Shown: piece by piece, positions 1-8,693 of the stretch | Position numbering within the stretch: the first letter of the stretch is position 1 | Layout: each line of letters begins with the position of its first letter | Source: Rhodocyclales bacterium | GTDB lineage: Bacteria; Pseudomonadota; Gammaproteobacteria; Burkholderiales; Rhodocyclaceae | Assembly: GCA_003105015.1 (NCBI GenBank) | Contig: PQAF01000024.1 | Coordinates: forward strand, 1 to 43,606 | DNA: 43,606 nucleotides | Reading direction: 5' to 3' | The notes under the pieces: generated by a model | Seen by the model: the letters and a program-made list of their open reading frames with translations, nothing else | What the model was told of the DNA's origin: nothing | The model's database searches: none | Position numbers and translations under genes: made by a program

Positions 1-2
1 TC

Positions 3-1493
3 TTCGGCAAGATGTTCGCGGTCGACAAGAGCACCGGCCTGGAGGAGATCAACGCCTGGCCGGCGCTGATGATCATGAGTTCCTTCGTCTGGCTCGTCGT
101 GGCCGGCCTGCTTGGCCTGGTCATGCCGGCGACGCAGATCTTCGATCTGAGCTCCGACCACTTCTACACCACGCTGACGTTGCACGGCGCGGCGCTGACC
201 TTCCCCTTCTCGTTCCAGCTCATGATGGGCGTCGGCCTGCACCGCTCCGGCGGCTGCGTCGGCAAGCCGGTCACCGGATTTTTCGCGGCGATGTCCTGGC
301 TGTCGATGAACCTCGGCGCCGCCATTCTCACCGTCGCCGTCCTCATGGGCCTCAAGGTCAGCGTGGTGGTGATGTTCCCGCTGCCCCTGGTCGGCGCGCA
401 GATGGGCGTCTGGAGCATGGAGTCGGTGATCGTCGGCTTCACCGGCATCTACCTGGTGCTGTCCTGCATGATCCTCTGGTACCCGCTGCTGGTGCTCAAG
501 ATGATGTTCTTCGGCAGGAAGCGCGCGGAGCTCGTCCTTTCCGAGCGCTCGCTCAACGAGCCGGGCATGCTGGGCATGCTGCTCGCCGCCGCGACCCTGC
601 TCTTGACGGGCCTGCCGCTGGTGGTGGTCGGCACGACGCTGTTGCTGGCGCTCTACAAGATCCTGCCCATGTCGCTCGCCGCCTGGGCGGCCGATCCGGT
701 GGTGTTCCAATACACCTTCTATCTCTTCGCCCACAACCTGATGGAGGCCATGGCCCTGATGGTGGCGAGCGCGATGTATGCCACGCTGCCGCTCTACCTG
801 GCCGACGGCTCGCGCAAGCTCTACAGCGAAAAGCTGGCCAACCTGGCCTTGTGGGTCCTGCTGGTGACATCGGTCACCTCCGGCCTGCACCATTTCATCA
901 CCTTCTATCCGAACCAGCCGGCGGCCCTGTCCTACTGGGGCAACATCATGAGCTGGGGCACCGGCCTGGGCGCGGCGATCAGCATCTTCACCGTCCTCGC
1001 CACCATTTGGCAGCACGGGCTGAAGCCGGAGCCCGGCATCATCGCCGTGCTCATCGGCTGGGCGCTCTACATCCTCGACGGCGCCAGCGCCATCGTTACC
1101 TCCAACATCGCCTGGACCTACCAGCTGCACGGCACCATGTGGCAGAGCGGCCACTTCATGACGGTCGTCCTGTCCATGTCGCTGATGTGGATGGGCGTTC
1201 TGTATCACCACTATCCGGTGATCACGGGCCGCAAGCTCGACGCGGCGCTGGGCAACCTGTATATCAAGCTGATAACCGTCGGCAGCTTCGGCGCGGCGAT
1301 CGTCATGCTGGCGGGCGGGGCGGCCGGCATGCCGCGGCGCTTCGCCGACTGGCACCCGGAAGGCTGGATGCTCTACGGCAACCTGATCCTGGCCTTCGGC
1401 CTGATCATCGGCGCCTCGTTTGCCGTATATTTCTACAATCTGATGAAGTCGCGCGAGATCTCCGCGCCCATGGGCGAACTGGCGAGAGCCTGA
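3..1493 (+). CDS. Heme-copper oxidase / NO reductase-like subunit I (5' partial)
   Basis: Multi-pass membrane protein (about 12 helices) of the heme-copper oxidase subunit I superfamily. The frame is open to the window edge and the first Met (base 12) has no ribosome binding site, so the start may lie upstream. Counting from that Met, visible ligands are H58 (low-spin heme, helix II), H241 (helix VI, active-site metal), H293-H294 (helix VII) and H381 (helix X, high-spin heme). Two positions are unusual. The residue four after H241, where oxidases carry the cross-linked Tyr, is Glu (E245). The second low-spin heme ligand, normally the last His of an HFH motif, is Met (HFM, M383). Glu at the Tyr position is a nitric oxide reductase-like trait. 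A copper ATPase follows directly. Assignment to the superfamily is firm; oxidase versus NO reductase is inference. Confidence 0.85.
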   Translation, partial: FGKMFAVDKSTGLEEINAWPALMIMSSFVWLVVAGLLGLVMPATQIFDLSSDHFYTTLTLHGAALTFPFSFQLMMGVGLHRSGGCVGKPVTGFFAAMSWLSMNLGAAILTVAVLMGLKVSVVVMFPLPLVGAQMGVWSMESVIVGFTGIYLVLSCMILWYPLLVLKMMFFGRKRAELVLSERSLNEPGMLGMLLAAATLLLTGLPLVVVGTTLLLALYKILPMSLAAWAADPVVFQYTFYLFAHNLMEAMALMVASAMYATLPLYLADGSRKLYSEKLANLALWVLLVTSVTSGLHHFITFYPNQPAALSYWGNIMSWGTGLGAAISIFTVLATIWQHGLKPEPGIIAVLIGWALYILDGASAIVTSNIAWTYQLHGTMWQSGHFMTVVLSMSLMWMGVLYHHYPVITGRKLDAALGNLYIKLITVGSFGAAIVMLAGGAAGMPRRFADWHPEGWMLYGNLILAFGLIIGASFAVYFYNLMKSREISAPMGELARA

Positions 1494-1509
1494 GCCCGCC
1501 CGGTCCACA

Positions 1510-1550
1510 CCCCCTCTCCCCGCTCGCGGGGAGAGGGCTGGGGAGAGGGG
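1510..1550. repeat. REP-like palindromic repeat, family 1
   Basis: C-rich then G-rich palindrome (CCCTCTCCCC...GGGGAGAGGG followed by GGGGAGAGGGG) between the oxidase-like gene and the copper ATPase. Related copies occur at 3967-4006, 6147-6184, 6194-6232, 9314-9362 and, degenerate, 18191-18224. It ends about 10 bases before the ATPase start. Confidence 0.8.
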
Positions 1551-1560
1551 AAAAGTCCCG

Positions 1561-3939
1561 ATGCCCTGCACGCTCTGCGGCCTGCCCCTGCCGAAACCGC
1601 CGGTGTCCGACGCCGGCCACGACTTCTGCTGCATCGGCTGCCGCGAGGTGTACCGCGCCTTCGGCGAGGACGCCCTCGTCCCGGCAAAAGTCAGTCCCCG
1701 CAGCACGGCGGCGCCGGCGGATGGCCGCGAGGCCTTCCTCTGGATCGACGGCATGCACTGCGCCTCCTGCGAGTTCCTCATCGGCAAGCTCGCCCTGAAG
1801 CACCCCGGCGTGCTCGACGTCGCCTCCAGCTACGCCACCGCCACGGCGAAGATCGTCTACGACCCGGCGCAGGTGCAGGAAGCCGAACTGCCGCGGCTCC
1901 TCAGCCGCCACGGCTACCGCGCCCGGCTGCGCGGCGAGCCGGCGCCGGAAGACGACGAGGGGCTCGACCTGCTGCGCCTGGTGTCCGGCGTCACCGCCGC
2001 CTCGCTGGTGATGATGCTGACCTTCATCTTCATCTACCCGATCCATGGCGGCTGGCTGACGGTGGAGGACTACGGCGCGATGCGCCGGCTCGCCTTCGAG
2101 GCCGTGCCGATCTTCCTGTTCTTCCTGACGACGATCCTGGTGTTCTTCGTCGGCTGGCCGATCCTGCGCGGGGCCTGGATCGGCCTGCGTGCACGCCTGC
2201 CCAACATGGACGTCCTGCTCGCCCTGGCCATCCTCGCGGCCTACGGCTACAGCGTCATCCAGTTCTTCAACCGCTCCATCGACCTCTATTTCGAAGTGGC
2301 CGGCACGCTGGTCATGATCGTCACCATCGGCCGCCACCTCGAGCGCGGCGCGCGCGCACGCGCCACCGAATCGCTCCAATCCATCCTGCAGGCCTGGGCG
2401 CCGCGCGCCTGCGTGCTGCGCGGCGGCCAGTATCTCGACTGTCCGCTCGACGAGGTGCGCCCGCACGACCGGGTCTTCGTGCGCCAGGGCGAGGCCGTCC
2501 CCGTCGACGGCAGCATCGTCGCCGGCCGCGGCGCGGTGGACGAATCGCTGATGACCGGCGAACCCTTCCCGGTGTCGCGCGGCGAGGGCGAGAAGGTGCT
2601 CGGCGGCAGCCGCCTGCTCGAAGGCAACCTGGAGATCGACACCGGTCCGCAGGTGGAAAGCCGCATGGCCAACCTCGCCCGCATCCTCTGGAACACGCAG
2701 AGCGCGAGCAGCGGGCTGCAGGCCCGCGTCGACCGCCTCTCGCGCCGCTTCGTGCCCGGCGTGCTGGCGCTGGCGGCGCTGGTCGGCGCCGGCTTCCTGC
2801 TCGCCGGCGCGGGGGCGGAGAAGGCGCTGCTGGCTGCGCTCGCCACGCTCATCGTCTCCTGCCCGTGCACCTTCGGCCTGGCCATCCCGCTCACCACCGC
2901 CGCGGCGATCGGCGCGGCGCTGCGCCGCGGCATCGTCGTCACCGGCCCCGACCTCTTCGAGAAATCGCCGCGCGTCGACGTCGTCGCCCTCGACAAGACC
3001 GGCACGCTCTCCAGCGGCGAGATGGCGGTGGTCGAGGTGATCGGCTCGGCCGAGGTCGCCGCCCGCGCCGCCGCCGTCGAGCGGCACTCGCCGCACCCGG
3101 TGGCGCGCGCCATCGCCCGGCTCGACGCCGGCCGCAGCGCCGGCGAGGTCGAGCTCCACCCGGGGCGCGGCGCCGTCGCCACGGTCGGCGGCAAGCGCAT
3201 CGCCGTCGGCAGCCGCGCGCTGTTCGCCACGCTCGGCTGGACGGTCCCCGCGCCGCTCGCCGCCCGCGCCGAGCAGAGCCGCCACGGCGAAGCCGTCGTC
3301 TCCTACGTCGGCTGGGACGGCGTCGCCGAAGGCGCCATCCTCACGCGCGACCGCTCGCGCCCGGCCTGGGACCGCGTCGTCGAGTCGCTGCGCCGCCACT
3401 GCCGCGTCGTGCTGCTCACCGGCGCCGAGCATCCCAACGGCTACCGTCGGCACGTCGACGAAGTGCACGCCGGCGTGCCGCCCGAAGCCAAGGCCGCCGT
3501 CATCCGCCGGCTGAAGAGCCAGGGCCGCGTCGCCATGATCGGCGACGGCAGCAACGACGCGCCGGCGCTGGCCGAGGCCGACCTCGGCATCGCCTTCGGC
3601 GCGCCCACCGCGCTGGCGGCCGAGGCCGCCGACATCGTCATCCCAGGCAAGCGCCTCGAGCGCGTGCTCGAAGCCTTCCTCCTCATCGGCGTCACGCGCC
3701 GGCGCATCCGGCAGAACCTCGGCTGGGCGCTGGCCTACAACGCCATCGCCATCCCGCTGGCGGCCACCGGCATGCTCAGCCCGCTCGTCGCCGCCGTCGC
3801 GATGTCCGCGAGCAGCATCCTGGTGGTGATGAACGCCGCGCGGCCGATCCTCGGCAAGGACCCGTTCGAAGGCGAGGGCGAAGACGGGGGCGGCGAACGC
3901 CCGGCTCCCGTTCCCGGCGCGCCTTCCTCGGTGGGCTAG
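1561..3939 (+). CDS. Copper-translocating P1B-type ATPase (CcoI/FixI/CopA2-like)
   Basis: A 792-residue heavy-metal P-type ATPase. The N-terminus has a Cys-rich zinc-finger-like segment (CTLCG, then CCIGC), followed by a heavy-metal-associated domain with GMHCASC. The transmembrane metal site is CPC (SCPCTFGLAIP), the phosphorylation site is DKTGTL and the hinge is GDGSNDAPAL. The N-terminal finger plus one HMA domain is the layout of FixI/CcoI pumps, which export Cu(I) to load copper into respiratory heme-copper enzymes. That fits the adjacent subunit I gene. The start was chosen because the finger begins at once (MPCTLC); the ribosome binding site is poor and a palindromic repeat lies just upstream. 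The function as copper donor for the neighbour is inferred from context. Confidence 0.93.
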   Translation: MPCTLCGLPLPKPPVSDAGHDFCCIGCREVYRAFGEDALVPAKVSPRSTAAPADGREAFLWIDGMHCASCEFLIGKLALKHPGVLDVASSYATATAKIVYDPAQVQEAELPRLLSRHGYRARLRGEPAPEDDEGLDLLRLVSGVTAASLVMMLTFIFIYPIHGGWLTVEDYGAMRRLAFEAVPIFLFFLTTILVFFVGWPILRGAWIGLRARLPNMDVLLALAILAAYGYSVIQFFNRSIDLYFEVAGTLVMIVTIGRHLERGARARATESLQSILQAWAPRACVLRGGQYLDCPLDEVRPHDRVFVRQGEAVPVDGSIVAGRGAVDESLMTGEPFPVSRGEGEKVLGGSRLLEGNLEIDTGPQVESRMANLARILWNTQSASSGLQARVDRLSRRFVPGVLALAALVGAGFLLAGAGAEKALLAALATLIVSCPCTFGLAIPLTTAAAIGAALRRGIVVTGPDLFEKSPRVDVVALDKTGTLSSGEMAVVEVIGSAEVAARAAAVERHSPHPVARAIARLDAGRSAGEVELHPGRGAVATVGGKRIAVGSRALFATLGWTVPAPLAARAEQSRHGEAVVSYVGWDGVAEGAILTRDRSRPAWDRVVESLRRHCRVVLLTGAEHPNGYRRHVDEVHAGVPPEAKAAVIRRLKSQGRVAMIGDGSNDAPALAEADLGIAFGAPTALAAEAADIVIPGKRLERVLEAFLLIGVTRRRIRQNLGWALAYNAIAIPLAATGMLSPLVAAVAMSASSILVVMNAARPILGKDPFEGEGEDGGGERPAPVPGAPSSVG

Positions 3940-3966
3940 AAAGTCAGTCTGCGTGGTACGGCGTTT

Positions 3967-4006
3967 CCCCTCACCCCAGCCCTCTCCCCGAAACGGGGAG
4001 AGGGGG
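3967..4006. repeat. REP-like palindromic repeat, family 1
   Basis: Second copy of the CCCTCTCCCC/GGGGAGAGGG palindrome, here with an AAA loop, in the gap between the copper ATPase and adhC. It may also act as a 3' hairpin for the ATPase transcript. Confidence 0.75.
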
Positions 4007-4037
4007 AAGTCGGCGCTAAGGGATTACCCCTAGCCTC

Positions 4038-4089
4038 CACTGGAATGATCCGGATTCCGCGCTTCCGCGGAGTTGGATAAATTCCAGTG
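4038..4089. promoter_or_regulatory. Inverted repeat in the adhC leader region
   Basis: CACTGGAAT at 4038-4046 and ATTCCAGTG at 4081-4089 form a perfect 9-base inverted repeat 34 bases apart, with a smaller GC-rich palindrome around 4058-4070 between them. It ends 58 bases before the adhC start. It could be a paired operator for a formaldehyde-responsive regulator or a leader hairpin; the sequence does not decide. Confidence 0.45.
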
Positions 4090-4147
4090 ACAACTTCCGG
4101 ACGGAAATCCCGCCCGATCCGGCATCGAAATCACCGAGGAGCGAACC

Positions 4148-5257
<1,110 letters not shown>

Positions 5258-5259
5258 GC

Positions 5260-6138
5260 ATGACGCTGACCACCGTCTCGCAGAATCAGTGCTTCGGCGG
5301 CGTGCAGGGCGTCTACAGCCACGCCTCGCCGGAGACCGGCTGCACCATGCGCTTCGGCCTGTTCCTGCCGCCGCAGGCGAAGGACGGCCTGGTGCCGGTG
5401 CTCTACTGGCTGTCGGGGCTCACCTGCACCGAGGAGAATTTCATCGTCAAGGCGGGGGCGCAGCGCGTGGCGGCGGAACTCGGCATCGCCATCGTCGCGC
5501 CGGATACCAGCCCGCGCGGCGAAGGCGTGCCCGACGACAAGGACAGCTACGACTTCGGCCAGGGCGCCGGCTTCTACGTCGACGCCACGCAGGAACCCTG
5601 GCGTAAGCACTTCCGGATGTATTCCTACCTGACCGAGGAGCTGCCCTGGCTGGTCGCCTCGAATTTCGCCGTCGATCCGGCGCGGGCCGGCATCTTCGGC
5701 CACTCCATGGGCGGCCACGGCGCGCTGGTGCTGGCGCTGCGCAATCCGCAGCGCTACAAGTCGGCGTCGGCCTTCGCGCCGATCGCCTCGCCGATGCGCT
5801 GCCCCTGGGGCGAGAAGGCGCTCGCCGGCTATCTCGGCGATGACCGCGACGCCTGGCGCCCGTACGACGCCACCGCCCTGATCGAATCGCGCGGCTGGCC
5901 GGGGCCGACCCTGCTGGTCGACCAGGGCACGAAAGACCAGTTCCTCGACACCCAGCTCAAGCCGGACCTGCTGCGCGAGGCCTGTGCGAAGGCCGGCGTG
6001 CCGCTCGACCTGCGCCTGCGCGAGGGCTACGACCACAGCTACTTCTTCATCGCCACCTTCATCGAGGAGCACCTCAGGTTTCACGCCCACGCACTGGCCG
6101 TACGCCGGTCTGCCGGGGAAGGCGTGCTGCAGCAGTAA
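5260..6138 (+). CDS. fghA: S-formylglutathione hydrolase
   Basis: A 292-residue esterase-D-family alpha/beta hydrolase that splits S-formylglutathione into formate and glutathione. The nucleophile elbow GHSMGGHGAL carries the catalytic Ser; the Asp lies in the LLVDQGTKDQF region and the His in YDHSYFF near the C-terminus. The oxyanion-side motif YWLSGLTCTEENF is typical of the family. The ATG at 5260 lies 2 bases after the adhC stop and gives the normal N-terminus, so translation is probably coupled. The frame stays open upstream, but that part is antiparallel to or overlaps adhC and is not coding. Confidence 0.97.
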   Translation: MTLTTVSQNQCFGGVQGVYSHASPETGCTMRFGLFLPPQAKDGLVPVLYWLSGLTCTEENFIVKAGAQRVAAELGIAIVAPDTSPRGEGVPDDKDSYDFGQGAGFYVDATQEPWRKHFRMYSYLTEELPWLVASNFAVDPARAGIFGHSMGGHGALVLALRNPQRYKSASAFAPIASPMRCPWGEKALAGYLGDDRDAWRPYDATALIESRGWPGPTLLVDQGTKDQFLDTQLKPDLLREACAKAGVPLDLRLREGYDHSYFFIATFIEEHLRFHAHALAVRRSAGEGVLQQ

Positions 6139-6146
6139 AACCAATT

Positions 6147-6232
6147 CCCTCTCCCCCAGCCCCTCTCCCGCCAGCGGGGAGAGGCAAAAAAACACCCCCC
6201 TCTCCTCTCGGGGAGAGGGTCGGGGAGAGGGG
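6147..6232. repeat. Two tandem REP-like palindromes, family 1
   Basis: Two copies of the family 1 palindrome (6147-6184 and 6194-6232) separated by an A-rich spacer lie between the convergent ends of fghA and gfa, where they may serve as a bidirectional transcript end. Confidence 0.8.
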
Positions 6233-6240
6233 AGGATTTC

Positions 6241-6813
6241 CTACGCCGCCTTCCTGCTCTTCGCGACGTGCGTCGATATCGCGTCCATCAGCGCCGGCGA
6301 CAGGCAGTCGTAGGGCTCCAGCCTGAGCTGCTTCAGCCGCGCGCGCACTGCGCCCATCTGCGCCGGATCGGTTCCCGTCTCGATGATCGACGAGACGAAC
6401 GCAGCGAATTCCGGCGGCGACCAGCCGCTGCCGTCGGAGAGCTCGGTGTGCACGAAATCCAGGCCGTAGAAGGGATGCGCCTTGTTCTCGATGCGGCCGT
6501 ACATGTGCACGCCGCAACCGCTGCAGGCATGGCGCTGGATGACGGCGCTGGGATCGACGACCTTCAGCTTTTCCGGATGGGCGGTGACCTTCAGCGCGTC
6601 GCGCGAGACGACGGCGACCTGCGAGAACAAGGCGCCGGCCGGCTTCCAGCACTTGCTGCAGCCGCAGGCATGGTTGTGCGCGGTCTGCGCGGAAATCGTC
6701 ACCTCGACCTTGTCGGTGGGGCACTTGCAATACAGCTTGCCCCCGGCGAAGCCGGGCGCCGCCGGCTTGATGCCGGCCTCGATCGAGGGATGAATCGTGA
6801 AGGCGTTGCCCAT
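6241..6813 (-). CDS. gfa: S-(hydroxymethyl)glutathione synthase (glutathione-dependent formaldehyde-activating enzyme)
   Basis: A 190-residue Gfa-family protein that promotes condensation of formaldehyde with glutathione, the first step of the pathway continued by adhC and fghA. The zinc-binding cysteines of the family are visible: CKC near residue 30, CGCSKC near residue 51 and CSGCG near residue 98. Length matches the family. The ATG (complement of 6811-6813) is preceded by GGAGAAACG on the coding strand. It is convergent with fghA and divergent from fdhB, so it has its own promoter in 6814-6977. Confidence 0.95.
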   Translation of the reverse strand: MGNAFTIHPSIEAGIKPAAPGFAGGKLYCKCPTDKVEVTISAQTAHNHACGCSKCWKPAGALFSQVAVVSRDALKVTAHPEKLKVVDPSAVIQRHACSGCGVHMYGRIENKAHPFYGLDFVHTELSDGSGWSPPEFAAFVSSIIETGTDPAQMGAVRARLKQLRLEPYDCLSPALMDAISTHVAKSRKAA

Positions 6814-6873
6814 GAGTCGTTTCTCCTTTTCGGCGGGATGGGTTGCGAACGGAATGTCTGGGCAAACTTAAAC

Positions 6874-6939
6874 CGCGCGCCGCACAGGGACAATCGGGAT
6901 GTTTACCTAGCGGCATGGTGGTTGTCCCTGAGGCGCGCG
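6874..6939. promoter_or_regulatory. Long inverted repeat between gfa and fdhB
   Basis: CGCGCGCC (6874-6881) plus CAGGGACAA (6885-6893) pair with TTGTCCCTG (6922-6930) plus GGCGCGCG (6932-6939), giving about 17 paired positions per arm around a 28-base centre. It lies in the gap between two divergent genes of one pathway, so it may be a shared operator; a cruciform or leader hairpin is also possible. Confidence 0.5.
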
Positions 6940-6977
6940 GGATTGTTGAAGCGCCATCATTCCTGCACAATCCACGC

Positions 6978-8651
6978 ATGTCCCGCCGCCATGTCCGCCC
7001 CGTCCCCGCCGCCGCGCTGGAAGAAGTCCGCAGCCTCGTCGGCGGGGCGCCGCGCCGCGATCTTCTGGTCGAATATCTGCACCGCATCCAGGACGCGCAC
7101 GGATTCATCGACGCCGAACGCCTCGCCGCGCTGGCGCAGCTGATGAAGCTGTCGCGCGCCGAGGTGTACGAGGTCGCCACCTTCTACCACCACTTCGACG
7201 TCGTGCGCGAAGGCGAGGCGCCCCCGCCGCCGCTGACGGTGCGGGTCTGCGATTCGCTCGCCTGCGTCATGGCCGGGGCCGAGGAACTCCTCGCGGCCAT
7301 AAGTCAGTCCCCGGGGGACGGCGTGCGCGTGCAGCGCGTGCCCTGCGTCGGCCGCTGCGCGTGCGCGCCGCTGGCGGTGGTCGGACAAAATCCCGTCGAG
7401 GAGGCCGATGTGCATGCCGTGCGCTATGCCATCGCCGCCGGCGCCACCGAGGCGCCGCTGCCGGAGAGTGCGCGCCGCTTCGCCGACTACCGCGCCGCCG
7501 GCGGCTACGCGCTCTATGCGGATTGCGCGGCCGGCCGGCGCACGGCGGAGGAGATCATCGCCGCGCTGGAGCACGCCAACCTGCGCGGCCTCGGCGGGGC
7601 GGGCTTTCCGGCCGGGCGCAAGTGGCGCGTCGTGCGCGACATGCCGGCGCCGCGCCTGATGGCGGTTAACATCGACGAGGGCGAGCCGGGCACCTTCAAG
7701 GACCGCTTCTATCTCGAACGCGAGCCGCACCGCTTCCTCGAGGGCATGCTCATCGCCGCCTGGGCGGTGGGCATCGAGAAAATATTCGTTTACTTGCGCG
7801 ACGAGTATGCCGGCTTGCGCGCGCTGCTCGCCGAGGAACTCGACGCCTTGCGCGCCGCCTTCCCACAGGCGCCGGAAATCGAGCTGCGCCGCGGCGCCGG
7901 CGCCTACGTCTGCGGCGAGGAGTCGGCCATGATCGAGTCGATCGAGGGCAAGCGCGGTCAGCCGCGCCTGCGCCCGCCCTTCGTGGCGGAAGTCGGGCTG
8001 TTCGGCCGACCGACCCTCGAGCACAACATGGAGACGCTCTACTGGGTGCGCGAGATCGTCGAGCGCGGCGCCGCGTGGTTCGCGGCGCAGGGCCGCCACG
8101 GCCGCAAGGGCCTGCGCTCCTTCTCGGTGAGCGGCCGCGTGGTGAAGCCGGGCGTGCATCTGGCGCCGGCCGGCATCACCCTGCGCGAGCTGATCGACGA
8201 ATTCTGCGAGGGCATGCAGCCCGGCCACGAGCTGTACGCCTACCTCCCCGGCGGCGCCTCGGGCGGCATCCTGCCGGCGCGGCTGGCCGACCTGCCGCTC
8301 GACTTCGACACCCTGCAGGAGCACGGCTGCTTCATCGGCTCGGCGGCGATCATCGTGCTCTCGCAGCACGATTCGGCGCGCGCCGCGGCGCTGAACGCGA
8401 TGCGCTTCTTCGCCCACGAATCCTGCGGCAAGTGCACGCCCTGCCGCGTCGGCACGGCAAAGGCGGCGGAACTCATGGCGCGCGAGGACTGGGACAGCGG
8501 CCTGCTCAAGGAACTGGCGCAGACCATGCAGGACGCCTCGATCTGCGGCCTCGGCCAGGCGGCGCCGAACCCGTTGCTGTCGGTGCTGAGATACTTCAAA
8601 ACCGAAATTTCACCACAGAGACACAGAGACACGGAGGAAAGCGAAAAATGA
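6978..8651 (+). CDS. fdhB: NAD-dependent formate dehydrogenase, beta subunit (fused NuoE/NuoF-like)
   Basis: A 557-residue diaphorase subunit passing electrons from the formate-oxidising subunit to NAD+. Residues 1-150 are NuoE-like with a [2Fe-2S] thioredoxin-fold site (C91, C96, C123, C127). The rest is NuoF-like: GLGGAGFPAGRKW and ICGEE-like CGEESAMIESIEG bind FMN and NADH, and ESCGKCTPCRVGT with a later CGLG binds a [4Fe-4S] cluster. The single fused chain resembles the two-subunit FDH1 type of methylotrophs rather than separate fdsG and fdsB. The start at 6978 gives a normal NuoE-like N-terminus; the open frame upstream has no homologous look. The last dozen residues (PQRHRDTEESEK) are encoded by an intergenic-type repeat. 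Confidence 0.92.
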   Translation: MSRRHVRPVPAAALEEVRSLVGGAPRRDLLVEYLHRIQDAHGFIDAERLAALAQLMKLSRAEVYEVATFYHHFDVVREGEAPPPPLTVRVCDSLACVMAGAEELLAAISQSPGDGVRVQRVPCVGRCACAPLAVVGQNPVEEADVHAVRYAIAAGATEAPLPESARRFADYRAAGGYALYADCAAGRRTAEEIIAALEHANLRGLGGAGFPAGRKWRVVRDMPAPRLMAVNIDEGEPGTFKDRFYLEREPHRFLEGMLIAAWAVGIEKIFVYLRDEYAGLRALLAEELDALRAAFPQAPEIELRRGAGAYVCGEESAMIESIEGKRGQPRLRPPFVAEVGLFGRPTLEHNMETLYWVREIVERGAAWFAAQGRHGRKGLRSFSVSGRVVKPGVHLAPAGITLRELIDEFCEGMQPGHELYAYLPGGASGGILPARLADLPLDFDTLQEHGCFIGSAAIIVLSQHDSARAAALNAMRFFAHESCGKCTPCRVGTAKAAELMAREDWDSGLLKELAQTMQDASICGLGQAAPNPLLSVLRYFKTEISPQRHRDTEESEK

Positions 8652-8684
8652 ATTCTCTGTGTCTCTGTGCCTCTGTGGTTAATG
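8612..8684. repeat. Palindromic repeat spanning the fdhB stop
   Basis: A left arm CACCACAGAGACACAGAGAC and a right arm TCTCTGTGTCTCTGTG with CCTCTGTGGTT are near-perfect reverse complements around a short A-rich loop that holds the fdhB stop codon. It lies between two cotranscribed subunit genes and could affect relative expression. Only one copy is seen here. Confidence 0.8.
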
Positions 8685-8693
8685 GTTTTTCCC

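Noticed and set aside
1405..3468. Very long open frame antisense to the copper ATPase
   Set aside because: An antisense shadow of a GC-rich gene: His/Arg/Ala/Asp-rich with no domain, while the plus strand has complete P-type ATPase motifs.
6147..6232. Possible short CRISPR-like array of repeats
   Set aside because: Only two palindromic units with no regular spacers, and the same unit occurs singly elsewhere; they are REP-like repeats.
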